Shown one piece after another: positions 1 to 5,642 of a DNA stretch of 5,642 nucleotides (positions within the stretch are counted from its first letter, which is position 1; the number at the start of each line of letters is the position of its first letter). Under the pieces are notes generated by a model. The model saw only the letters and a program-made list of their open reading frames with translations. It was not told the origin of the DNA and ran no database searches. Source of the stretch: Sphingobacteriia bacterium (GTDB taxonomy: Bacteria > Bacteroidota > Bacteroidia > Chitinophagales > Chitinophagaceae); contig REAV01000047.1 of assembly GCA_004294465.1 (NCBI GenBank), forward strand, positions 1 to 5,642, read 5' to 3'. The translations under genes and the position numbers were made by a program.

Positions 1-834
1 AATAGAAGGTTCAATTAATTGAGCAATTAATAAAGCGGCAGTTGCAATAAATCCATCTACAACTATAACCATATTATGTTGAAATGATTGTAAATATGCA
101 CCAGTCATCATCCCTATTTCAAAACCACCCACTTTAGATAGTAACTGATAGGGTTGAGAAGCATCATGGCTCAACTCATGTTTGATAAACACTTCTTTTA
201 AAGTATTTATCTTGGTTTTTAATTGCTCATCATTTACACCCGTTCCCCTTCCTGTACATTCCTCAATACTCAGCTTGGTTATTGCACTCATGATTAATGC
301 AGCAGATGCACTATTGCCAATACCCATTTCACCAAAACCTATACAGTTAGTGCCTAGCGCTGCAATATCATCCACTATTTTTTTACCTGCTTCAATTGCC
401 TGATTAACTTCTTGCTCATTCATTGCATTGGAATCCAAATAATTTTCGGTTCCCATACCTTGTTTGGCTCGAATAAATCGAGTGGTATTAATCGATTCAT
501 CAATCACTGAATCAAAATCAAAATTCACTCCTGCATCAACCACCCATAATTCAATTTTATTCAATCGAGTAAACACATTAATAGCAGCTCCACCTCGCAA
601 AAAATTCAATACCATTTGTGCAGTAACAGATTGAGGGTAAGGGTTTACCAAACCTGTTTTAGCAATACCATGATCCCCTGCAAATACAATAATTGCAGGG
701 GATATAATGGAGGGTTTTTCAGATGACTGAATCATCCCTATTTGTAAGGCAATAGATTCTAATTGACCCAGTGCTCCAACAGGTTTTGTTTTTTGATCAA
801 TTTTTTGTTGCAGCTGTATTTGTAAATTATCCAT
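1..834 (-). CDS. cobT: CobT, nicotinate-nucleotide--dimethylbenzimidazole phosphoribosyltransferase (3' end beyond window)
   Basis: CobT transfers phosphoribose from nicotinate mononucleotide to a lower-ligand base such as 5,6-dimethylbenzimidazole, giving the alpha-ribazole phosphate used to close the nucleotide loop of cobalamin in the cytoplasm. The first 278 residues are visible with no interruption; the family is usually about 350 residues, so some 70 C-terminal residues lie off the left edge. Recognisable family blocks are KPVGALGQLE (17-26), VFAGDHGIA (50-58), FLRGGAAI (78-85), IGFGEMGIGNS (165-175, containing the conserved Glu169), CTGRGTGV (193-200) and the GGFEIGMMTGA...VDGFIATAALLIA stretch (237-271). 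The C-terminal catalytic glutamate known from Salmonella CobT (E317) would be in the missing part. ATG at 834-832 is chosen because it begins just 2 bp after the receptor stop codon and gives the usual N-terminus. There is no clear Shine-Dalgarno, so translation is probably coupled to the receptor gene. It should share the upstream cobalamin riboswitch. Confidence 0.96.
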   Translation of the reverse strand, partial: MDNLQIQLQQKIDQKTKPVGALGQLESIALQIGMIQSSEKPSIISPAIIVFAGDHGIAKTGLVNPYPQSVTAQMVLNFLRGGAAINVFTRLNKIELWVVDAGVNFDFDSVIDESINTTRFIRAKQGMGTENYLDSNAMNEQEVNQAIEAGKKIVDDIAALGTNCIGFGEMGIGNSASAALIMSAITKLSIEECTGRGTGVNDEQLKTKINTLKEVFIKHELSHDASQPYQLLSKVGGFEIGMMTGAYLQSFQHNMVIVVDGFIATAALLIAQLIEPSI

Positions 835-836
835 TA

Positions 837-2768
837 TTATAAATTAATACTGATTCCTGAATTAATTAAAAAAGGAATACTGTTAAAGCCTCTCAAATCA
901 AAGAATGTTTTGTTGGTTAGGTTTTGAGTGTCTATAAATATTTTCACTTTAGAATTATATCGAAATTCTCCATAGGCATTCAGTAAAAAATATTCTGCCA
1001 AAGCAACATCTGCTCTTCTAAATCCACCAATATCATTTCTGCTGCTCACATATTTTCCGCTAAGACTGAATGATAATTTTTGGGTATCATAATTCAAGGA
1101 AATATTGGCGTTAATGCCTGGTCTTCGTAAACCATAAACATAGCCAGTGTCTTTAAAACTAACCCTGCTTTGAGTGGAATCTGCCATGCTCAAGAAAGAA
1201 AAATTAGCCCTTATGCTTAACTGTTTAGTAATGCTAGCGCTGGTTTCATATTCAACACCAAAAGCAGTTTGCTTAATGAAATTGTAATATTTATTTCGTA
1301 CATAATCATAATCAATTCCATTTTTAGTAGTTCTGTAAAATAAAACCAACCTGCTGCTAAAATTTTTATTTGCATTGGCAATACCTGCTTCTATATTGGT
1401 ACTTTTTTCTGGTTGTAAATCTGTTCTTCCACTGAAAGGATCGAATAATTGATATAAGGAAGGAACTTTAAATGCAGTTGCAAAGCTTCCAAAAATTCTT
1501 ATGTGCTCATCCACCTGATAAGAAGGATTAAACGTAAAAGTTTGGTTATTGCCATACATCGAATGTTTGTTTAGCCTAAATCCTAAGTCTACTGCAAATC
1601 CTTTTTGATTATTGTAGAGAAGAGAACTGTACATAGAAGACTGGGTTACATTCGTATCTTTAAAACCGCTGGTAAAAGGCCCAAAACTACTTACCGAAAA
1701 AAACTGATTATTCATATCAGCGTATCTGTATTCAAAGCCTTGCAATAAAGACAGTTGTTTTGTAATTGGCAGATTCGTATATAATTCTGCGAACTGGGTT
1801 TTTGCAAAATATTTATTGCGTTGATAAAAACTAAATACTGTTTTATCCAAACTATCTCTTTCAAACGCTCTATTGGTTTGGCTAAACTGATAATTTCCAG
1901 TAATATTTATTTTTGGAGATTTATAATGAAATCCACCACCTGTATTGAGCATATTGTTTTTAAGCTGAAAATATTTATCATCACTAAATACACCAGCATC
2001 AATATTTGATTGATATGCATTATACATACCAAATCCTTTAAAGGTCAATCGATTATTGACAGCATATTGAATACTTGCGCTGCTGCTACTTCCATCATAC
2101 CCATCTTTATCAAAATTTTTATTTCCACTGCTGTCATATGCGGCACTGAATCCATCTGTTTTTAAACGCGCATGCCTTACTGTATAACTGAGTTTATTTA
2201 TTTTTCCGAATAATTGCAAATTGGTTCTGACTGTATTTAAATTGCCGGCACTCAATGTTGCTTTTACATTCAAAGGTTTGGTTACATTGTTTTTAATAGT
2301 AATGATATTGATTACCCCTGCAACTGCATCGCTTCCATATAAAGTACTTTGCGCGCCCCTGCATACTTCAATTTTTTCAATATCATTGATCGAAAAAAGA
2401 TTTAAATCAAATTCATTGTTAATTTGAGATGGGTCGTTCACTGGTATGCCATCCAATAGAATCAAGGTTCTTCCACTATTGGCGCCACGCATAAAAACTG
2501 TTTGATTGGTTCCTGCATTATTTAAAGCACCATTAATGGTAAGGCCAATGGTTTCATTCAAAACCTGGCCCAATGTTCGGCCACTGCTTTTCTCCAGCAG
2601 TTCTTTGCCAATCACTGTAATTACTTTTCCAGTGGTACTTTGTTTTTGTTCCTGCTTATTGGCGGTAACTACTACTTCGTCCAGTACACGTGTACTGGCA
2701 CTGTCTTTTTGTGCCAGCAGCGCATTGCTTGCAAGCATTGTGAATAAGAGCGTTAATGTTTTGCTCAT
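837..2768 (-). CDS. btuB: BtuB-like TonB-dependent outer-membrane receptor for cobalamin/corrinoids
   Basis: A 643-residue outer-membrane active transporter that would import cobalamin or other corrinoids using TonB-ExbBD energy. Residues 1-20 form a signal peptide with a hydrophobic core, cleaved probably near ALLAQ. A TonB-box-like stretch, LDEVVVTA, is at 29-36. The plug domain covers about 45-160, with VFMRGANSGRTLILLDGIPV (91-110) and the conserved RGAQSTLYGSDAVAGVINII (137-156). The rest is beta-barrel with alternating aromatic and polar residues, including FKVPSLYQLF (433-442), the LQPEKSTNIEAG motif (451-462) and a terminal NLTNKTFFDLRGF block (616-628). Length matches BtuB (about 600-650). 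The B12 assignment rests on the cobalamin riboswitch in its leader and on cobT 2 bp downstream; the barrel alone would not prove the substrate. Two oddities are a Cys at 136 where Leu or Val is usual and a last residue of Leu where barrel proteins mostly end in an aromatic. ATG 2768 is the natural start, directly before the signal peptide. Confidence 0.9.
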   Translation of the reverse strand: MSKTLTLLFTMLASNALLAQKDSASTRVLDEVVVTANKQEQKQSTTGKVITVIGKELLEKSSGRTLGQVLNETIGLTINGALNNAGTNQTVFMRGANSGRTLILLDGIPVNDPSQINNEFDLNLFSINDIEKIEVCRGAQSTLYGSDAVAGVINIITIKNNVTKPLNVKATLSAGNLNTVRTNLQLFGKINKLSYTVRHARLKTDGFSAAYDSSGNKNFDKDGYDGSSSSASIQYAVNNRLTFKGFGMYNAYQSNIDAGVFSDDKYFQLKNNMLNTGGGFHYKSPKINITGNYQFSQTNRAFERDSLDKTVFSFYQRNKYFAKTQFAELYTNLPITKQLSLLQGFEYRYADMNNQFFSVSSFGPFTSGFKDTNVTQSSMYSSLLYNNQKGFAVDLGFRLNKHSMYGNNQTFTFNPSYQVDEHIRIFGSFATAFKVPSLYQLFDPFSGRTDLQPEKSTNIEAGIANANKNFSSRLVLFYRTTKNGIDYDYVRNKYYNFIKQTAFGVEYETSASITKQLSIRANFSFLSMADSTQSRVSFKDTGYVYGLRRPGINANISLNYDTQKLSFSLSGKYVSSRNDIGGFRRADVALAEYFLLNAYGEFRYNSKVKIFIDTQNLTNKTFFDLRGFNSIPFLINSGISINL

Positions 2769-2798
2769 TGTTGTTTTATTTTAATTTGAACAATGAGC
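2763..2798 (-). promoter_or_regulatory. Start-codon-sequestering hairpin of the receptor gene (riboswitch expression platform)
   Basis: In the mRNA, GCUCAUUGUU (2798-2789) pairs perfectly over 10 bp with AACAAUGAGC (2772-2763). The receptor's AUG (2768-2766) lies inside the 3' arm. The 16-nt loop (2773-2788) is the A/U-rich stretch just before the start, where ribosomes would bind in a phylum that seldom uses Shine-Dalgarno sequences. The pairing is read directly from the sequence. Its role as the OFF state of a translational B12 switch is inferred from its place downstream of the aptamer and from the absence of a terminator in the leader. Confidence 0.75.
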
Positions 2799-2826
2799 TT
2801 CCAGGAAATAACAAGAGAAGAAACGT

Positions 2827-2850
2827 AAACTACTGCTGCAGCAGCATTTT
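2827..2850 (-). promoter_or_regulatory. Leader hairpin built on the palindrome CTGCTGCAGCAG
   Basis: The 12-bp palindrome at 2833-2844 lies between the aptamer and the start-codon hairpin. In RNA it can fold with loop UGCA (2840-2837). A stem of six pairs includes one G-U pair; after one mismatch, three A-U pairs follow. No U-run follows it, so it does not look like an intrinsic terminator. It could be a spacer or antisequestering element of the expression platform, but no function is shown. Confidence 0.4.
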
Positions 2851-2885
2851 AAATTCCATGCCTTTCACCCGAAAGCCGTGAATAA

Positions 2886-3094
2886 TTGTTTGTATCTGGC
2901 AGGTCTTCTGGCTTCCCACTTTATTGAACCTCCTTCCCATCCCGATATGATCGGGACAGTGGTTGTAGTTGTTCAAAAAATAGCCGCTCATTAAAATGCG
3001 GCGGTGGGTTTACAGCTACGGGGATAGCGCCGGAATTAAACCGAACTTCCCTTTTAATCACCTGACTGAGTCAGGCAAACCAAGTACAACACAA
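2886..3094 (-). promoter_or_regulatory. Cobalamin (B12) riboswitch aptamer
   Basis: Read on the minus strand, this leader carries the conserved cobalamin-riboswitch blocks in order. A short hairpin CCTGAC-TCA-GTCAGG (3075-3061) comes first. The AAAGGGAA core (3054-3047) is next, followed by GGT, AATTCC, GCT and CCCCG (ending near 3017) and CTGTAA (about 3014-3009). A hairpin GCCGC...GCGGC (about 3003-2984) precedes CCACTGT (about 2963-2957). A second hairpin CCCGAT-CAT-ATCGGG (2955-2941) comes next, then GGGAAGG and finally the B12 box AGCCAGAAGACCTGCC (2913-2898). The ends can close as a P1 helix, TTGTGTTGTA (3094-3085) with TACAAACAA (2894-2886), with one bulged G. Family knowledge says such elements bind adenosyl- or other cobalamins and repress uptake or synthesis genes, which fits the receptor and cobT downstream. 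Which cobalamin it prefers cannot be settled by eye. Confidence 0.95.
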
Positions 3095-3099
3095 ATGTA
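3092..3099 (-). promoter_or_regulatory. Candidate -7 promoter element (TACATTTG) for the B12 operon
   Basis: TACATTTG is an exact match to the Bacteroidota -7 consensus TAnnTTTG and lies just upstream of the riboswitch core on the same strand. I see no good TTG-type -33 element at the usual distance; the region there reads roughly ATACTG. Transcription starting a few bases downstream would begin near 3088-3085 and shorten the P1 helix proposed for the aptamer, so either P1 is short or the true start is further upstream. Confidence 0.4.
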
Positions 3100-3173
3100 A
3101 GGGCTCCTCAATAATAACAGTATTAATTTTATAAACATGGCTCTGTATAACTCATATTTCCTATTTTCAGTGC

Positions 3174-4508
3174 ATGAAAGGCAACCAAAAATTGAATCGG
3201 TTTAGTTTTACTATGATTGTGGTGGGGCTAGTGATTGGTATGGGTATTTTTAGATCTGCTGCAACAAGTGCTCAAAACGCAATAGAGCCTTCTGTTTATT
3301 TTTCAGCTTGGATCATCGGCGGATTTGTTGCCCTTTGTGGGGCACTTACTTATGCAGAAATCGGGAGTCGATTTCCGGTTACAGGCGGGTACTATAAGGT
3401 TTTTTCATATGCCTATCATCCCAGTATTGCATTTGCTATCAATTGTATTATTCTCATCAGTAATGCTGCAAGTTTAAGTGTAGTGGCCATTATTGGTAGT
3501 GGCTATATTGCTAAATTATTTCCTGGAACTCCTTGGACCGACGTTCATAAAGCGCTTCTGAGTGCAGGGGCCATTATTTTATTTTATCTCATTAATTTAA
3601 GAGGGCTTCGAATGAGTTCGCGTGCACAGAATATACTCATGATCATCAAGATCGGTATGATTTTGGTATTAATTGCAGCTTTATTTTTCCCTTTTGAACA
3701 ATCTACAGTTGTTGCTTCCAACGTAGTGGAAACTCCCTCAATGAGCTGGTTACAGAGCCTTGGCTATAGTTTGATTGCAGTATCATTTACTTATGGCGGA
3801 TATCAGCAAACCATCAATTTCGGAAGTGAGGTAGAAAGCCCAGCTAAGAATATTCCAAGAGGAATTTTTATGGGTATTGGTATTATTATAGTGCTGTATT
3901 TACTGGTTAATTTCAGCTATTTTCAGATCATTGGATTCGATCAAATGAAGGGAGAAAAGGAAATTGCTTATGTGGTAATTGATAAAGTGTTTGGTGCAAA
4001 AGGAGCCGCCATTTTTTCCTTTTTCTTATTCTTCGGGGTACTTGCTTATGTAAATGCCTTGTTGATGAGTAATCCAAGGGTAATGTATGCAATGAGCGAT
4101 GAAGGCACTATACCCAAAATATTTTCCAAACAAAATGAAAAAAACGGGGTATTGGTGGTATCACTCACTGTATTTGCCCTTACCTGTTTAATCATTCTAT
4201 TCTTTGCTCAAACCTTTGATGCCATTCTCAATTTTACCATATTTTTAGACTGTTTTGGTATGGTTGCCTCCAGTGCAACGATATTTAAGCTCAGAAGGCA
4301 AACAAAACATTTAGATGGAACGGGTATTTATAAAATGAAACTATTTCCATTACTACCCCTGATTTTCATGCTTACTTATTGTTTTGTTGGAGTTAGTATA
4401 GCTATTCAAACCCCTAAAACGGCCATTATTGGATTGATCGTATTAGGGGCTTTTATGATGATTTATTTTGTTTCTCAACGGTTTAAAAACACCAAATTGG
4501 TTAAATAA
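3174..4508 (+). CDS. APC-superfamily amino-acid permease
   Basis: A 444-residue inner-membrane transporter of the amino acid/polyamine/organocation superfamily, probably an amino-acid symporter, exchanger or exporter; the substrate cannot be read from the sequence. It has about 12 hydrophobic segments, roughly at 11-29, 41-62, 84-110, 126-143, 152-173, 193-212, 230-252, 276-298, 326-345, 349-370, 389-410 and 414-434. The signature GLVIGMGIF (18-26) is the unwound substrate-binding part of helix 1. EIGSRFPVTGGYY (62-74) follows helix 2. The EVESPAKNIPRG loop (219-230) and NPRVMYAMSDEGTIPK (300-315) are typical of the family. ATG 3174 is chosen because a stop lies upstream in frame (3132-3134) with no other ATG between, and it puts the GxG motif at the expected distance. 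No Shine-Dalgarno is visible. It diverges from the B12 operon across an 80-bp gap (3095-3173), and nothing links it to cobalamin. Confidence 0.9.
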   Translation: MKGNQKLNRFSFTMIVVGLVIGMGIFRSAATSAQNAIEPSVYFSAWIIGGFVALCGALTYAEIGSRFPVTGGYYKVFSYAYHPSIAFAINCIILISNAASLSVVAIIGSGYIAKLFPGTPWTDVHKALLSAGAIILFYLINLRGLRMSSRAQNILMIIKIGMILVLIAALFFPFEQSTVVASNVVETPSMSWLQSLGYSLIAVSFTYGGYQQTINFGSEVESPAKNIPRGIFMGIGIIIVLYLLVNFSYFQIIGFDQMKGEKEIAYVVIDKVFGAKGAAIFSFFLFFGVLAYVNALLMSNPRVMYAMSDEGTIPKIFSKQNEKNGVLVVSLTVFALTCLIILFFAQTFDAILNFTIFLDCFGMVASSATIFKLRRQTKHLDGTGIYKMKLFPLLPLIFMLTYCFVGVSIAIQTPKTAIIGLIVLGAFMMIYFVSQRFKNTKLVK

Positions 4509-4510
4509 CC

Positions 4511-4533
4511 GCCTTTCATAACAGTTTAAAGGC
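4511..4533 (+). repeat. Small inverted repeat after the permease, weak terminator candidate
   Basis: GCCTTT (4511-4516) and AAAGGC (4528-4533) are perfect complements around an 11-nt loop, two bases after the permease stop codon. The bases that follow are A-rich instead of a T-run, so it is not a convincing intrinsic terminator on the plus strand. It might instead protect the 3' end of the mRNA. Confidence 0.3.
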
Positions 4534-4575
4534 AAAACAAGTGCTTTCCTTTCCGTCTGTCTAATTTTTATTTAC

Positions 4576-4600
4576 CCCATCAAGAATGGGAGTATTTTTG
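4576..4600 (+). terminator. Possible short terminator hairpin before the TolC-family gene
   Basis: CCCAT (4576-4580) pairs with ATGGG (4586-4590) around the loop CAAGA, and AGTATTTTTG follows, giving a hairpin plus a run of five T. The stem is only 5 bp, so termination would be weak. The same T-rich stretch doubles as a promoter-like TAnnTTTG match, so the two readings compete or overlap. Confidence 0.3.
4593..4600 (+). promoter_or_regulatory. Candidate -7 promoter element (TATTTTTG) for the TolC-family gene
   Basis: TATTTTTG matches the Bacteroidota -7 consensus TAnnTTTG exactly. Only four bases (TTTT) separate it from the ATG, so transcription from it would start at or very near the start codon. 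A possible -33 partner is imperfect: TTTA at 4571-4574, 18 bp upstream. In a T-rich region such a match can arise by chance. Confidence 0.35.
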
Positions 4601-4604
4601 TTTT

Positions 4605-5642
4605 ATGAAGCAATTTTTTATTTTGGGTATAGGCGTTTTATTGTTGTCTACCCAATTGACAGCACAGGGGGTATCCAATAAATGGGATCTACAACGTTGT
4701 ATTGAATACGCCACTAAAAATAATATTTCAGTTAAGCAAGCCGATGTTCAAACCCGCTTAGCAGCTTTGGATATTGAGCGATCTAAATTAGTTCAGTTGC
4801 CGAATATCGGTTTCAATACCAATTTAGGTACTCAATTTGGTCGTTCAATTGACCCGACTACCAACCAGTTTACCACTACTCAGTTGTTGTTTCAAGGATT
4901 AAACCTGAATGTAAATGTGCCTATCTATAACTGGGGTGCTTTGCAATCAGATAAGAAAATTGCAGCTTTTAACTCACAAGCGGTATTGACAGATTTAGAG
5001 AGAGTGATCAATGATGTATCCCTCAATATTGCTACTTTTTTCTTGCAAGTGGTAGCTGCACAACAACAAATTGAAATAGCACAGGTTCAAATATCTCAAA
5101 CCAAATCTCAATTAGGATTTACTAGAAAAAGAGTAGAAGCAGGCGCATTACCAGAATTAAATGCAGCAGAAATTGAAGCTCAATTGGCAAGAGATACCTC
5201 ATCATTGGTAAATGCACAGGCTAGTTTTACTCAAGCAGTTATTCAATTAAAAGCGGCCATTAATTTAGATATGGCAGCACCTTTTGAAGTTGATATTCCA
5301 GCAGTTGATAAAATTCCTTTAGAGCCGCTCACCGAATTAGAGCCAGCTGCTTTATATCAAATGGCATTAAACAATCAGCCTGCACAAAAAGCGAATGCCC
5401 TTCGTTTAAAGTCTGCAGAAGAATCAGTAAAAAGATCCAGAGCAGCTTTTTATCCTACACTTTCAGCTTTTGGAACTTTGGGAACCAATTTTGCCAATAC
5501 GGCAAATATGGTAACAGGGGCCAATTTTATTGGTACTAAGCCCACATCTAATTTTGTAACTGTAGCCAATCAAAATTATTTAGTGTTCCAACCAGATGTA
5601 CAATTGGTTACTAGTAAACGATCTTTCAGTCAATTTTGGAAT
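4605..5642 (+). CDS. TolC-family outer-membrane efflux protein (3' end beyond window)
   Basis: The first 346 residues of an outer-membrane channel protein of the TolC/OEP family, which forms the trimeric exit duct of type I secretion systems or RND/ABC efflux pumps. The reading frame stays open to the right edge; family members are usually 420-500 residues. Residues 1-20 form a signal peptide ending LTAQ. The first OEP repeat begins with WDLQRCIEYATKNN (27-40), which is followed by long heptad-like helices. The FGRSIDPTTNQF segment (78-89) and the VNVPIYNWG strand (103-111) are typical of Bacteroidota homologues. Long alanine- and glutamine-rich helices cover about 115-220. A second repeat starts near EPAALYQMALNNQPA (246-260), followed by AFYPTLSAFGTLGTN (281-295). 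No Shine-Dalgarno precedes the ATG. In this phylum a periplasmic adaptor and an RND or ABC pump gene often follow, but none is visible here, so the exported substrate is unknown. Confidence 0.93.
   Translation, partial: MKQFFILGIGVLLLSTQLTAQGVSNKWDLQRCIEYATKNNISVKQADVQTRLAALDIERSKLVQLPNIGFNTNLGTQFGRSIDPTTNQFTTTQLLFQGLNLNVNVPIYNWGALQSDKKIAAFNSQAVLTDLERVINDVSLNIATFFLQVVAAQQQIEIAQVQISQTKSQLGFTRKRVEAGALPELNAAEIEAQLARDTSSLVNAQASFTQAVIQLKAAINLDMAAPFEVDIPAVDKIPLEPLTELEPAALYQMALNNQPAQKANALRLKSAEESVKRSRAAFYPTLSAFGTLGTNFANTANMVTGANFIGTKPTSNFVTVANQNYLVFQPDVQLVTSKRSFSQFWN

Noticed and set aside
182..403. Plus-strand open frame of 73 codons
   Set aside because: It lies wholly antisense to cobT, whose frame is well conserved, and its translation looks like no known protein.
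1821..2009. Plus-strand open frame of 62 codons
   Set aside because: Antisense shadow of the receptor barrel region, with no start signal or family resemblance.
2221..2427. Plus-strand open frame of 68 codons
   Set aside because: Antisense to the conserved plug domain of the receptor; its hydrophobic look follows from the reversed codons.
2506..2784. Plus-strand open frame of 92 codons reaching into the leader
   Set aside because: Antisense to the receptor N-terminus and signal peptide, with no support as a gene.
2941..2955. CCCGAT-ATG-ATCGGG inverted repeat considered as a dispersed repeat or transcription-factor operator
   Set aside because: It sits between the CCACTG and GGGAAGG blocks of the riboswitch, where a variable hairpin is expected, so it is best read as part of the aptamer.
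3061..3075. CCTGAC-TGA-GTCAGG palindrome considered as an operator
   Set aside because: It falls where the aptamer has its P2 hairpin, just before the AAAGGGAA core, so RNA structure explains it.

Overview
This is an AT-rich window whose features fit a member of the phylum Bacteroidota, possibly a Chitinophagaceae-like lineage. That placement is an inference from four things: Bacteroidota-style protein sequences, the lack of clear Shine-Dalgarno sequences before the genes, exact matches to the Bacteroidota -7 promoter element (TAnnTTTG), and a B12-regulated TonB-dependent receptor. The window holds four protein genes, two of them cut by the window edges, in two divergently oriented blocks.

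Left block, minus strand (about 1-3100). A cobalamin riboswitch (about 3094-2886) leads a two-gene or longer B12 operon. First comes a BtuB-like outer-membrane receptor (2768-837). Only 2 bp later comes cobT (from 834, running off the left edge), the enzyme that activates the lower-ligand base of cobalamin. The operon therefore joins uptake of corrinoids with nucleotide-loop assembly or remodelling, and both would be switched off when cobalamin is plentiful. No terminator-like hairpin with a U-run lies between the aptamer and the receptor gene. Instead a perfect 10-bp hairpin holds the receptor's AUG in its stem, so control is probably exerted on translation.

Right block, plus strand (3174-5642). 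An APC-superfamily amino-acid permease (3174-4508) is followed after a 96-bp gap by the start of a TolC-family outer-membrane efflux protein (4605 to the right edge). Nothing ties either gene to B12 metabolism. The gap contains two small inverted repeats and an exact TAnnTTTG element placed so close to the TolC start that a leaderless mRNA is possible.

The only gene-free stretch over 300 bp is 2769-3173, which is almost filled by the riboswitch and its expression platform. I saw no mobile elements, CRISPR, tRNA or rRNA. Most of the window is ordinary core metabolism and transport. The most interesting part is the architecture of the B12 leader, not a new system.
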